Origin: Clavibacter nebraskensis NCPPB 2581
GTDB lineage: Bacteria > Actinomycetota > Actinomycetes > Actinomycetales > Microbacteriaceae
Assembly (NCBI RefSeq): GCF_000355695.1
Contig: NC_020891.1
Span: 1,240,001-1,304,000, forward strand
DNA: 64,000 bases
Direction of reading: 5' to 3'
Shown here piece after piece: positions 25,384 through 34,249 of this stretch. Both the position numbers and the translations under genes were made by a program. Numbering within the stretch: position 1 is the first letter of the stretch; each line of letters begins with the position of its first letter. A model generated the notes under the pieces. It had not been told where the DNA came from and did no database searches. It saw only the letters and a program-made list of their open reading frames with translations.

Positions 25384-26481
25384 TCAGCGGCCGAACGCCG
25401 CCGATGCGGGGCAGTCGAACGGGTCGCCGCCGGCCGAGAGGCCCACGCGGTTGAGGTAGGCGATGACGATGCCGTACGAGGCCAGCAGGGTGGTCTCGGT
25501 GTACGGGATGTTGTGGGTCGCGCAGTACTCCTTCGCGATGACCTGGGCCTTCTTGAGGGCGGGCCGCGGCATGTTCGGGAAGAGGTGGTGCTCGATCTGG
25601 TAGTTGAGGCCGCCCATGTAGATGTCGGTCAGCCACGTGCTCCTGATGTTGCGCGACGTGAGCACCTGGCGGCGCAGGAAGTCGACCTTCGAGTCCTTCG
25701 GCAGCACGGGCATGCCCTTGTGGTTGGGGGCGAAGGAAGCGCCCATGTAGACGCCGAAGACGGCGAGCTGCACGCCGACGAACGCGAACGCCATGCCGAG
25801 CGGCAGGAAGAAGAAGACGACGGCGAGGTAGGCGACGATGCGCGTGGTGAGCATGGAGATCTCGAGCCAGCGCTTGTCGACCTTGCCGCGGCCGAACACG
25901 GTGCGGAAGCCGTGGACGTGCAGGTTCAGGCCCTCGAACACGAGGATCGGGAAGAAGGCGTAGCCCTGGTGGCGCGTGAACCAGCCGTAGATGCCCGTGG
26001 CGCGGGCGGCGTCCTCCTGCGTGAAGGAGATGACGTCGCGCTCGATGTCCGGGTCCTTGCCCATGACGTTCGGGTTCGCGTGGTGGCGCGAGTGCTTGGT
26101 CATCCACCAGGAGTAGCTGATGCCGACGAAGAGGTTGGCGAGCGCGCGACCCGCGATGTCGTTGGCCTTGCCGGACTCGAACACCTGGCGGTGCGAGGCC
26201 TCGTGGGCGAGGAAGGCGAACTGGGTGAAGATGATGCCGAGCCCGGCGGCGATCAGCAGCTGGAACCAGCTGTCGCCGAGCAGCACGAAGCCGACGCCGA
26301 GGCCGACGAGGGCCGCGGTGATGCCGGCGAACATGAGCACGTAGAAGCCGACGCGGCGGTTCAGGAGACCGGCGTCGCGCACGGTGTTGAGGAGGCCCGA
26401 GTACTCGGTGGTGGGGTTCGCCCCGCCTCCGCGCTTGGGTCGCGTCAGCACTATGCGGGGGGCTGCGGTGGTGTCTGTCAT
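25384..26481 (-). CDS. Fatty acid desaturase (membrane di-iron, acyl-lipid/acyl-CoA type)
   Basis: 365 residues with four hydrophobic helices and the three His boxes of membrane desaturases: HEASH (93-97), HSRHH (130-134) and QIEHH (295-299). The Q-I-E-H-H third box groups it with front-end/linoleoyl-type desaturases. It should insert a cis double bond into membrane acyl chains, possibly in response to cold. It is the only intact gene in a stretch of decayed ones (24.8-27.7 kb). The ATG at 26481 has only a weak ribosome site (GAGCTG). A 235-bp upstream gap to the dehydrogenase remnant presumably holds its promoter; I see no firm -35/-10 pair. Confidence 0.92.
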   Translation of the reverse strand: MTDTTAAPRIVLTRPKRGGGANPTTEYSGLLNTVRDAGLLNRRVGFYVLMFAGITAALVGLGVGFVLLGDSWFQLLIAAGLGIIFTQFAFLAHEASHRQVFESGKANDIAGRALANLFVGISYSWWMTKHSRHHANPNVMGKDPDIERDVISFTQEDAARATGIYGWFTRHQGYAFFPILVFEGLNLHVHGFRTVFGRGKVDKRWLEISMLTTRIVAYLAVVFFFLPLGMAFAFVGVQLAVFGVYMGASFAPNHKGMPVLPKDSKVDFLRRQVLTSRNIRSTWLTDIYMGGLNYQIEHHLFPNMPRPALKKAQVIAKEYCATHNIPYTETTLLASYGIVIAYLNRVGLSAGGDPFDCPASAAFGR

Positions 26482-26716
26482 GGTCAGCTCGTTCGTCCGT
26501 GGCCTCTCGGCCAGGTGGAGCGGGACGCCTCGGCGAGCCGCTGTCTGTCGTCGTCACACGGGGATGCGACGCGGCGCCGGGTTCTGGGGCAACCACGTCC
26601 CAGACTGTCATGGCCCCGGCACCGCCGCACCAGGGAGACTCACAGCGCGGGCGGCGTGTCGCTGTCGGAGGCGCACATCGCCCCGCAGGGCCGCGGGTTA
26701 CGGGCTGCTGGGGAGG

Positions 26717-26990
26717 CTACGGCACGATGACCGCGCGGCCGCGGACGGTGCCCGCCGCCAGCGCGGCATGGGCGTCCGGTCCGTCCTGGAGCGCGTACCG
26801 CTGCGTGTCACCTGGCCGGAGCGCGCCAGGTCGAACACCTCGATCAGCTCGGAGCGGCTGCCCCAGTAGGGGATCCGCACGGCCGCGTCGAACGCGATGC
26901 TCCCGAAGCCGACCTCCATCGTGCCGCCGCCGATGCCGACGATCGTCACGTCGCCGGCCGGCTCGACGACCTGCAGGGCCCGGGCGCGAG
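26717..26990 (-). pseudogene. C-terminal remnant of a zinc-type alcohol dehydrogenase
   Basis: Reading leftward, 'AGDVTIVGIGGGTMEVGFG' and 'IPYWGSRSELIEVFDLARSGQV' match the C-terminal third of medium-chain alcohol dehydrogenases. The frame then shifts near 26800-26806; in the next frame 'RYALQDGPDAHAALAAGTVRGRAVIVP' completes the family ending and stops at 26717-26719. The N-terminal two thirds, including the zinc-binding and most of the NAD-binding domain, are missing. So it carries both a truncation and a frameshift. Confidence 0.7.
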
Positions 26991-27242
26991 CGTCACGCGG
27001 CCGCGGGCGTCCCCGGCGGCGTCGAGGAGTCCGGCGTCCCGCCAGCTCGGGTGCGTGCCGGTCACGGACGGGTGGCGGCGGACCGCTCGCGTGAGCCAGA
27101 TCGACACCTGCACGACCCCGGCGGCGGCGCCCACGAACAGGCCGAGCAGCGTGGCGGAGGCGACCGACCCGTCCTCGCCGTCCGCGCGGACGAGCACAGG
27201 GTGGACCAGCAGGGGCATGGCGGCGCCGGCCGCGAGTCCCAC
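26946..27242 (-). CDS. Uncertain two-helix membrane protein fragment
   Basis: In this frame two hydrophobic segments are readable ('LLLAVGVGLAAGAAMPLLV' and 'ATLLGLFVGAAAGVVQVSIWL'), then a short hydrophilic tail that runs into the dehydrogenase remnant. The only start codon in frame is GTG 27242, which lies inside the first helix; similar-looking coding continues upstream to about 27430 without any start. It is probably the remains of a small membrane protein whose 5' end was lost, but it could be a chance frame. Confidence 0.3.
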   Translation of the reverse strand: MGLAAGAAMPLLVHPVLVRADGEDGSVASATLLGLFVGAAAGVVQVSIWLTRAVRRHPSVTGTHPSWRDAGLLDAAGDARGRVTLAPGPCRSSSRPAT

Positions 27243-27434
27243 GCCGACGGCCAGGAGCAGGCGACGGCGTGTGATGACCTCGGCGATCCACGAGGAGATG
27301 GCGCGGGCGCCGATGCGGACCAGCTCGCGCTTCCCGTGGCCCGGATCGCTGCGCGGTGCGTCGTCGCGCTCGGCGGTCGTGTCGTCGTCCCTGCGGGGTG
27401 GACGCGCGTCGGGGGTGCCGGGGAGGCTCGCGGC

Positions 27435-27650
27435 ATGACCGCAGCGCAGCCCTCACCCACGACTCCGTCCGATCCCGGCGACGCCGCCGTCCGCGACGAC
27501 CTGATCCTCCATCTCCGTCTCGCGCGCGAGGCGCTCGTCGGGAAGCTCGACGGCCTCGGCGAGTACGACGTGCGCCGGCCGCTCGTGCCGACGGGATCCA
27601 ACCTGCGCGAGCTCGTCGACGGCGCGGCGGGGCTGCCGCCGGTCGACTGA
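27435..27650 (+). pseudogene. Truncated DinB/DUF664 protein
   Basis: The 71-residue frame begins like a DinB-superfamily DUF664 protein: 'LHLRLAREALVGKLDGLGEYDVRRPLVPTGSNL' is the conserved first helix pair. Family members continue for another ~100 residues with 'LGLVKHLA' and metal-binding His residues; here the frame diverges right after 'TGSNL' and stops. So it retains the start and ribosome site (GAGG) but not the metal site. It is interpreted as a 3'-truncated pseudogene. Confidence 0.65.
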
Positions 27651-27681
27651 CCGGGGCGCCCCGCCGAGCGGATCGCGACGG

Positions 27682-30600
27682 CTAGCGGCGCGCGAACCGA
27701 AGGGTCGCGATCTCGAACGGCCGCAGCGTCAGCTCGATGCCGTCGCCCGTCGCCTGCGCGTCCGCGCCTTCCAGCGGGCGCTCGAGCAGGTCGGTGGGGG
27801 ACGAGAGGCCGAGGCCGGCCGCCGCATCCACCCGCACGACCGTGCGCTCCCGGCCGCCGCGCGCCTCGTAGAGCCGCACGACGAGGTCGCCCGAGCGGTC
27901 CTCGGCGAGCTTGACGGCCTCGATCACGACGGCCGCGTTCGACGACGTGACGAGCGGCGCGACCCCGTGGTCGCCCGCGACCTCGCGCACCGGCAGGTTG
28001 AGCCGGTAGCCCGCGTCGGCGGCGTCGAGCACGTCGGGCGCGACGCGCACCGCGGAGCGCAGCACGTGCCGGCCCTGGTCGGCGTGCGGGTCGGGGAACA
28101 CGGGCGCGCGCAGGAGCGACTGGCGCACGAGGGTCGCGCTGCCGCCGTCGGGGCGGGGGATCCGGGTCACGTCGTGCCCGTACGTCGCGTCATTCGCGAC
28201 TGCGACGCCGAAGCCGGGCTCGCCCACGTGCACCCAGCGGTGCGCCACCGTCTCGAAGCGCGCGGTCTCCCACGACGTGTTCGCGTGGGTGACGCGCTGC
28301 ACGTGCCCGAACTGCACCTCCGACGCGGCGCGGTCGGCGTGCACGTCGAGCGGGAACGCGAGCTTCAGGAGCTTCTGCCGCTCGTGCCAGTCGACGTCGG
28401 TGACCACCTGCAGCTCCGGCTCGCCGGCGGGCACGGTCCACGTCTGGGTGACGCGCGAGGTGCCGAAGGCGCGCTCGACCACGAGGGCGGCGCCGTCGAT
28501 CCGCACGTCCGACACGTCGGTGAGGTCGGTGCGGTTGCGGCGGTAGGCGTCGTCGATGTCCCACGCGTCCCACTGGTTCGGGGTGTCCCGGAACAGCTGG
28601 AGGAGGCCGAGGCGCTGGCCGGGGGCGACGAGGTCGCGGCCCGACGCGGCGTCGACGAGCGAGGAGACCGTGCCGTCGGCGTCGAACCTGGCGCGGACGA
28701 GGCCGTTGTCGAGGAGCCAGCCGTCGCCGTCGACGACGGGCGCGGGGGAGGCGGGCGACGGATCCACGACCGCGGCCGACAGCGCGCCGACGCCCGCCGC
28801 GTCCACGGGCGCCGCGTTGAACGCGACGCGCCGGTCGCCGGATCCCGCGAGCGCGGACTGCGCGTCTGCGACGAGCTCGCGCAGCCGTTCCTGCACGCGG
28901 GCGTGCTCGCGCTCGGCCTCCTGGTGCACCCAGGCGATGGACGTGCCCGGCAGGATGTCGTGGAACTGCAGCAGCAGCACCGTGCGCCAGAGCGCGTCGA
29001 GCTCGTCGTGCGGGTAGGCGACGAGGTCGCGCACTGCAGCTGTCGCGAGCCACAGCTCCGCCTCCCGCAGCAGGTGCTCGCTGCGTCGGTTGCCCTGCTT
29101 CGTGCGCGCCTGCGACGTGTAGGTGCCGCGGTGGAACTCGAGGTACATCTCGCCCGACCACACGTGCGGATCCCGGATCTCGGCCCTCGCGGTGTCGAAG
29201 AACTCGAGCGGCGTGCCGAGCTGCACGCGCGGCGAGCCCTCGAGGTCGCGCGTGCGGTGGGCGGCCGCGACCATCTCGCGGGTCGGCCCGCCGCCGCCGT
29301 CGCCCCAGCCGAACGGGACGATGGACGCGTTGCTCACGGCCTTCTCGGCGTGCTGCCGCTCGGCGCGCGCGAGGTCCTCCCCGGAGAGGTCGGAGTTGTA
29401 GGAGTCCACCGGCGGGAAGTGCGTGAAGACGCGGCTGCCGTCGATCCCCTCCCAGAGGAACGTGTGGTGCGGCATCGTGTTCGTCTCGTTCCAGGATTGC
29501 TTCTGCGTGAAGAAGTACTCGGCACCCGCACCCCGCACGATCTGCGGCAGCGCGCCCGTGTAGCCGAACGAGTCGGGCAGCCACACCTCGCGACTGTCGA
29601 TCCCGAACTCCTCGAGGAAGAAGCGCTTGCCCTGCACGAGCTGGCGGACGAGCGCCTCGCCGCCCGGCATGTTCGTGTCCGACTCGACCCACATGCCGCC
29701 CACCGGCACGAAGCGGCCCTCGGCCACGCGCCGCCGCAGCCGCTCGAACAGCTCCGGATGGTCCTCCTTCAGCCACGCGTACTGCTGCGCGCTGGAGGCC
29801 GCGAACACGAAGTCGGCATCTTCGTCCATGAGCGCGAGCCCGTTGGAGAAGGTGCGGGCGACCTTGCGGCGCGTCTCGCGCACGGGCCAGAGCCACGCCG
29901 AGTCGATGTGCGCGTGGCCGACCGCGGTGATCCGGTGCGCGCTCGCGTGGGCGGGCGCGGCGAGCACGGCCTCCAGCTCCCGGCGGCCGGCGGCGGCGGT
30001 GCCCGCGACGTCGTCGGGATCCACCGCGTCGCACATGCGCTCGAGCGCCGCGAGGATCTCGGCGCGGCGGGACGACGCCGGCTCCAGCTGGGCCATCAGC
30101 CCCCGCAGCGTCCACACGTCGCGGTCGAGCTCCCAGACGGCCTCGTCGCGCCAGGCGAGGTCCATCGTGCGGAGCCGGTAGATGGGGTCGTCGCCCGCGG
30201 TGGCGGGGTCGCCGAGCGGCGTCTCGCCGTGGAAGGAGTCGCCGCCGATGTCGGGGTTCGAGGCCGCCTCGATCCAGAGGTCGATGGGCGTGCCCGGCGC
30301 GGTGCCCGCCCCGATCGCGGCGAGCGGCACGTACCCGTTGTAGGGCTCGATGGCCTTCACGACGCTGCCATCCGGCCGGTGCACGAGGCCCTCCGCCTGG
30401 AACCCGGGCTGCCGCTCGCTGAAGCCGAGGTCGACGAGCACCTCGAGCGCCGTCCCGTCCGCGGCCCCGTCGTCCGGCACGGTGCCGGTGACGTGGAACC
30501 ACGTGGTGCCCCAGGCGCGGCTCCACGGGGTGCCGACCGCGAAGGGCCGGTACTCCTGCCGCACGGCATCGGCGAACGGCACCGGTTCGCCGGGGGCGTC

Positions 30601-30708
30601 CCACGCCTCGATCGCGAGCGGCATGCGTCGGCGGTGGATGTTCGGCACGAGCCGGTCGCGGACGAAGCGCTCGATGCGGGCCTCGGCGAGCGCGGTGGTG
30701 GGGGGCAT
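27682..30708 (-). CDS. Alpha-mannosidase, glycoside hydrolase family 38
   Basis: 1008 residues, the usual length of bacterial GH38. An N-terminal beta domain (1-255) precedes the catalytic domain with 'GHAHIDSAWLWP' (His265, His267 and Asp269 bind zinc) and 'WLPDSFGYTG', whose Asp379 is the expected nucleophile. 'QFHDILPGTS' near residue 580 is the third zinc-ligand segment. C-terminal beta domains complete it. No signal peptide, so it acts on imported oligosaccharides in the cytoplasm. It is the last gene of the sugar operon after the two permeases and a 116-bp gap. GGAGA precedes the ATG at 30708. Confidence 0.93.
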   Translation of the reverse strand: MPPTTALAEARIERFVRDRLVPNIHRRRMPLAIEAWDAPGEPVPFADAVRQEYRPFAVGTPWSRAWGTTWFHVTGTVPDDGAADGTALEVLVDLGFSERQPGFQAEGLVHRPDGSVVKAIEPYNGYVPLAAIGAGTAPGTPIDLWIEAASNPDIGGDSFHGETPLGDPATAGDDPIYRLRTMDLAWRDEAVWELDRDVWTLRGLMAQLEPASSRRAEILAALERMCDAVDPDDVAGTAAAGRRELEAVLAAPAHASAHRITAVGHAHIDSAWLWPVRETRRKVARTFSNGLALMDEDADFVFAASSAQQYAWLKEDHPELFERLRRRVAEGRFVPVGGMWVESDTNMPGGEALVRQLVQGKRFFLEEFGIDSREVWLPDSFGYTGALPQIVRGAGAEYFFTQKQSWNETNTMPHHTFLWEGIDGSRVFTHFPPVDSYNSDLSGEDLARAERQHAEKAVSNASIVPFGWGDGGGGPTREMVAAAHRTRDLEGSPRVQLGTPLEFFDTARAEIRDPHVWSGEMYLEFHRGTYTSQARTKQGNRRSEHLLREAELWLATAAVRDLVAYPHDELDALWRTVLLLQFHDILPGTSIAWVHQEAEREHARVQERLRELVADAQSALAGSGDRRVAFNAAPVDAAGVGALSAAVVDPSPASPAPVVDGDGWLLDNGLVRARFDADGTVSSLVDAASGRDLVAPGQRLGLLQLFRDTPNQWDAWDIDDAYRRNRTDLTDVSDVRIDGAALVVERAFGTSRVTQTWTVPAGEPELQVVTDVDWHERQKLLKLAFPLDVHADRAASEVQFGHVQRVTHANTSWETARFETVAHRWVHVGEPGFGVAVANDATYGHDVTRIPRPDGGSATLVRQSLLRAPVFPDPHADQGRHVLRSAVRVAPDVLDAADAGYRLNLPVREVAGDHGVAPLVTSSNAAVVIEAVKLAEDRSGDLVVRLYEARGGRERTVVRVDAAAGLGLSSPTDLLERPLEGADAQATGDGIELTLRPFEIATLRFARR

Positions 30709-30824
30709 GGTCGTCTCCGATCGTGTGGCGCGGCGGACCGCGGACGGGTGTCTCCAGCGTGCGCCGCGCGGGCCTCTGCGTCCGGCGGCGGGTGGTGCGG
30801 TGGTGCGGGCGATGCGCGGGCGGC

Positions 30825-31733
30825 TCAGCCCTTCACGGCGCCGGCGAGCGCGTTCGACCCGCCGAGCGTGCGCGAGACGAGCACGTACAGCGCGATGACG
30901 GGCACCGAGTAGACGAGCGAGAACGCCGCGAGCTGGCCGTACGCCACGGATCCGTACTGCCCGAAGAAGGCGAAGATGCTCACGGCGGCGGGCTGCTTGT
31001 CCGGGCTCAGCAGCAGGATGAAGGGCACGAAGAAGTTCCCCCACGCCTGGATGAACACGAAGATGGACACCACCGCGATCCCCGGCCGCATGAGCGGCAC
31101 GACGATGTGGGTGAGCGTGCGCATCATCGACGCGCCGTCGGTCCACGCCGCCTCCTCGAGGGAGATCGGCACCGAGTCCATGAAGTTCTTCGCCATCCAG
31201 ATCGCCATCGGCAGGCTCGTGGCGGCGAGGAAGAAGACCGTGCCGCCGATCGAGTCGATGAGGTCGAGGGTCACGAAGAGGCTGTAGACGGGCACCATCA
31301 TCGCCGTGATGGGCAGGCACGTGCCGAAGAGGATCCCGTAGAGGAAGGGCTTGGTGATCCGCATCCGGTACCGCGACAGCGGGTAGGCCGCGAGGATCGC
31401 GACGACCACCGTGACGATCGCGCAGCCGCCCGAGAGCACGAGGCTGTTCATCAGCGGGATGAAGGAGATCTCCGGCGTGAGCACGGCCCGGAAGTTGTCG
31501 AGCGTGAACCCGTCCGGCACCTTCGCGGATAGCGTGGCGGACCGGTCGAACGCCGCCAGCACGAGCCACACGAGCGGCACGGCGAAGCACAGGGCGACGA
31601 GCACCAGCACGCCGTTGGCCATGGCGCGCCTCACGCTTCCGCTCGGCGAGGTCATGCGCGATCCCGGCGGCCGGGGCGAGCGCCTCGCGCGGGCCGGTCG
31701 GGCGGCGGTCGGGGTCGTCGTGGTCACGGCCAT
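30825..31733 (-). CDS. Carbohydrate ABC transporter permease (MalG type)
   Basis: 302 residues, six helices. The EAA loop is 'EEAAWTDGASMMRTLTHIVVPLMRPG' (about 190-215). 'YPLSRYRMR' and the C-terminal 'GGSNALAGAVKG', where the final K-G is typical of MalG/UgpE permeases, support the call. The N-terminal 40 residues are basic and low complexity. It is separated by 2 bp from the MalF-type permease upstream. No ATP-binding subunit is encoded in this operon, so a shared MsiK/UgpC-like ATPase from elsewhere is expected. Confidence 0.92.
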   Translation of the reverse strand: MAVTTTTPTAARPARARRSPRPPGSRMTSPSGSVRRAMANGVLVLVALCFAVPLVWLVLAAFDRSATLSAKVPDGFTLDNFRAVLTPEISFIPLMNSLVLSGGCAIVTVVVAILAAYPLSRYRMRITKPFLYGILFGTCLPITAMMVPVYSLFVTLDLIDSIGGTVFFLAATSLPMAIWMAKNFMDSVPISLEEAAWTDGASMMRTLTHIVVPLMRPGIAVVSIFVFIQAWGNFFVPFILLLSPDKQPAAVSIFAFFGQYGSVAYGQLAAFSLVYSVPVIALYVLVSRTLGGSNALAGAVKG

Positions 31734-31735
31734 GG

Positions 31736-32722
31736 TCAGTCCACCTCCGGGCGCAGCGCCCTGATGTAGATCACGCTGAACACCGCTCCGACGAGCAGCA
31801 TGATCGTGGCGATCGCGGTGCCGAAGCCCAGCTGCGAGAACTGGAACGCCTCCTGGTAGGCGAGGATCGGCAGGGTCGAGCTGCTGGTGCCGGGGCCGCC
31901 GCCCGTCATCACGAAGATGAGGGTGAAGACCGAGAGCGTCTGCAGCGTGGTGAGCATGAGGTTTGTCGAGATGCTGCGGCGGATCACCGGCAGCGTGATG
32001 AGGACGAGCCGCTGCCAGCCGGTCGCGCCGTCGACCTCCGCCGACTCGGTGATCTCCGGCGGCACCTCCTGCACGGCCGCCGAGTAGACGAGCATCGAGA
32101 AGGCGGATCCGCGCCACACGTTCGCGAGGATCACCGACAGCAGCGGCAGGCCGTAGAGCCAGTTGGCGCCCTCGATGCCGAACCAGCCGAGGATCGTGTT
32201 GAGCGTCCCGTCGTCGTCGAAGAACGCGTACGCGGCGAACGCGGCCACGATCTCCGGCAGCACCCAGGCCGCGATGACGAAGGTGCCGACGATCGCGCGC
32301 ACGACCCGGTTCCCCTGCCGCATGAGCAGCGCCAGCCCGAGGCCGACGACGTTCTGCCCGACCACCGCAGAGAAGAACACGAACGCGAGGGTGAGGAGCA
32401 CCGACTTCGGGAAGTCGGGATCCGCGAACAGCGCCGTGTAGTTGTCGAAGCCGATGAACCGCGCGCCGCCGGCCGCGTACCCGGTGAGGGACGCGTCGGT
32501 GAACGAGCCGTAGAGGCTCGAGATCACGGGGCCGAGGAGGAAGAGGGCGAGCAGGACGATGGAGGGGATCAGCGGGACGGTGCGCGCGCCGGTGCGGAGC
32601 GCGCGGGCGCGGGCCCGGCCGGGGCGGACCGGCGACGGCCCGCCCGCGCCCGGATCCGACCCCGCCGCGCCCCGCCCGTCGGCCGGGCGGCCGACCGGGA
32701 CGGGGGCGATGGTGGTGGCCAC
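31736..32722 (-). CDS. Carbohydrate ABC transporter permease (MalF type)
   Basis: 328 residues. A Pro/Arg/Gly-rich cytoplasmic N-terminus (first 48) is followed by six helices and the EAA loop 'EITESAEVDGATGWQRLVLITLP' (about 222-245). It pairs with the MalG-type permease 2 bp downstream and follows the binding protein gene by 3 bp, a tight operon. It carries an oligosaccharide, by context a mannose-containing glycan fragment. Confidence 0.92.
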   Translation of the reverse strand: MATTIAPVPVGRPADGRGAAGSDPGAGGPSPVRPGRARARALRTGARTVPLIPSIVLLALFLLGPVISSLYGSFTDASLTGYAAGGARFIGFDNYTALFADPDFPKSVLLTLAFVFFSAVVGQNVVGLGLALLMRQGNRVVRAIVGTFVIAAWVLPEIVAAFAAYAFFDDDGTLNTILGWFGIEGANWLYGLPLLSVILANVWRGSAFSMLVYSAAVQEVPPEITESAEVDGATGWQRLVLITLPVIRRSISTNLMLTTLQTLSVFTLIFVMTGGGPGTSSSTLPILAYQEAFQFSQLGFGTAIATIMLLVGAVFSVIYIRALRPEVD

Positions 32723-32725
32723 CGG

Positions 32726-34117
32726 TCAGTCCTCCGCCTTCTGCGTCCCGTCGTCGCCGACGATGCCGACGAGCGCCTGGTCGTACGCGGCCGCGGCCTC
32801 CGCGGGTGACTGCTGGCCGGTCATCACCGACTCCATCGCCACGGTGATCGCGTTGGAGATGCGGCTGTAGTCGGTGGTCGCCGGGCGGAAGTGGGTGGTG
32901 TCGACGAGGGAGGAGAAGAACGCGGACGTCGGGTTGGAGGCGACGTACGCGGGATCCTCGGCCACGTCGCTGCGGACCGCGATCTGGCTGGCCGCGATGT
33001 CGTAGGACGTCGAGCCGTCCTTGTCGAGCGCGTCGGCGATGAACTCGAACGCCTTGTCGGGGGCCTTCGTCTTGGCGCCCACAGCGAGGGTCCAGCCGCC
33101 CGACATGCTCACGGTGCCGGGGGACTGGCCGTCTTGCGTGGGCATGGGCGCCTGGCCCATCACGTCGCTCCACTCGGGCCAGGGGTTCGTGCCCGTGTCG
33201 AGCCACGTGCCGCTCAGCCACGAGCCGTCGAGGTCGATGGCGAGCTTCCCCTGCGGGAGCCACTGGCCCGCGACGATGGTGCCGATGTTGGTGTCGAGCG
33301 CCTCCTCGGGCTTCGGGCCGACGCCGCCCTGGTAGACGTCGCGGATGAAGCCGAGCGAGTCCTCGAAGCCCTTCGAGCCCGTGAGCCACTTGCCCGTGGC
33401 GTCGTCGTAGAGCGTGCCCGTGGGGGTGCCGTAGTGCAGCATCTCGAAGCCCTGCATCGTCGCGCCCTCGCCCTGCGGCTTGCCCGAGTAGACGTTGAGC
33501 GGGACGACGCCAGGCAGCTCCCGCTTGATGGTCTTCGCCGCGTCGAGCACGTCGTCCCAGGTCTTCGGCTCCCACGGCACGGGGAGGCCGGCCTTCGCGA
33601 AAAGCTGCTTGTTGTACCAGAGGGCGCGCGTGTCGGTGCCCATCGGGATCCCGTAGACCTTGCCGTCCTCGCCGACGCCCGCCTGCTTGGCGGAGTCGAA
33701 GAACTCGGACCAGTCGTCCCACTTCGCGACCTGGTCGTCGAGGGGGAGGAGGTAGCCGGCGGCCGCGTCGGACTTGACCTTGAAGGTGTCCTCGTACATC
33801 ACGTCGGGGGCGGTCGAGGCCGAGCGGTTCATCAGCGCGAGCTTGGTGAAGTAGTCGTCGTTCTGCGCGGCGATGGGCACGAACTCGACCTTCATGCCGG
33901 GGTTCGCGGCCTCGAAGGTCGTCGCGGTCTTCTTCATGTGATCGTCCATCTGGGTGAAGGTCCCGAACTTCTGGTACGCGACCTTGAGGGTCTTCCCGTC
34001 GCCTCCGCCGCCCGCGCCGCCCGAGCAGCCGGTGGAGAGGAGGAGGGCGGCGACGGACGCCGCCGTGATCTGGAGGATGCGGGCCCGCGTCCTGCGGCGA
34101 GGCGGATGGTTCGTCAT
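32726..34117 (-). CDS. Sugar ABC transporter substrate-binding lipoprotein
   Basis: 463 residues. Signal peptide with lipobox 'LLSTGC' (Cys31), a Gly-rich linker, then a type I solute-binding fold of the maltose/oligosaccharide class: 'TFEAANPGMKVEFVPI', 'DVMYEDTF', 'YGIPMGTDTRALWYNKQLF' and 'AFEFIADALD'. It captures extracellular oligosaccharide for the two downstream permeases. The ATG at 34117 has AAGGGAG eight bases upstream; an earlier in-frame ATG at 34204 lies within the promoter -35 region and is rejected. Confidence 0.93.
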   Translation of the reverse strand: MTNHPPRRRTRARILQITAASVAALLLSTGCSGGAGGGGDGKTLKVAYQKFGTFTQMDDHMKKTATTFEAANPGMKVEFVPIAAQNDDYFTKLALMNRSASTAPDVMYEDTFKVKSDAAAGYLLPLDDQVAKWDDWSEFFDSAKQAGVGEDGKVYGIPMGTDTRALWYNKQLFAKAGLPVPWEPKTWDDVLDAAKTIKRELPGVVPLNVYSGKPQGEGATMQGFEMLHYGTPTGTLYDDATGKWLTGSKGFEDSLGFIRDVYQGGVGPKPEEALDTNIGTIVAGQWLPQGKLAIDLDGSWLSGTWLDTGTNPWPEWSDVMGQAPMPTQDGQSPGTVSMSGGWTLAVGAKTKAPDKAFEFIADALDKDGSTSYDIAASQIAVRSDVAEDPAYVASNPTSAFFSSLVDTTHFRPATTDYSRISNAITVAMESVMTGQQSPAEAAAAYDQALVGIVGDDGTQKAED

Positions 34118-34174
34118 GGTGCTCCCTTGCTCCACTGGCCAGGACGGTCGGCGTCGTCGCCGTCCGTCGAGGGT

Positions 34175-34204
34175 TAGCCAAACGTATGGACTAATCCATG
34201 TCAA
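34175..34204 (-). promoter_or_regulatory. Promoter and operator of the mannosidase/sugar-transport operon
   Basis: On the minus strand a consensus -35 TTGACA (34199-34204) is followed at 18 bp by TGGCTA (34175-34180) as -10. Inside the spacer lies the palindrome ATGGA-N4-TCCAT (34186-34199), overlapping the -35 by one base. A repressor bound there would block the polymerase. The ROK regulator encoded immediately upstream is the obvious candidate to bind it. This is the only consensus -35 I found in the window. Confidence 0.7.
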
Positions 34205-34249
34205 GACATCCTGGCGGCGATCCGGCGGCGGGGCGCGCCGGGCCGGCGG

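Noticed and set aside
27967-30912. Open frame of ~980 codons on the plus strand
   Set aside because: Antisense to the GH38 mannosidase; no recognised motif.
34117-34204. ATG at 34204 as start of the sugar-binding lipoprotein
   Set aside because: It lies in the promoter -35 element and would place 29 extra residues before a complete lipoprotein signal; ATG 34117 has a proper ribosome site.
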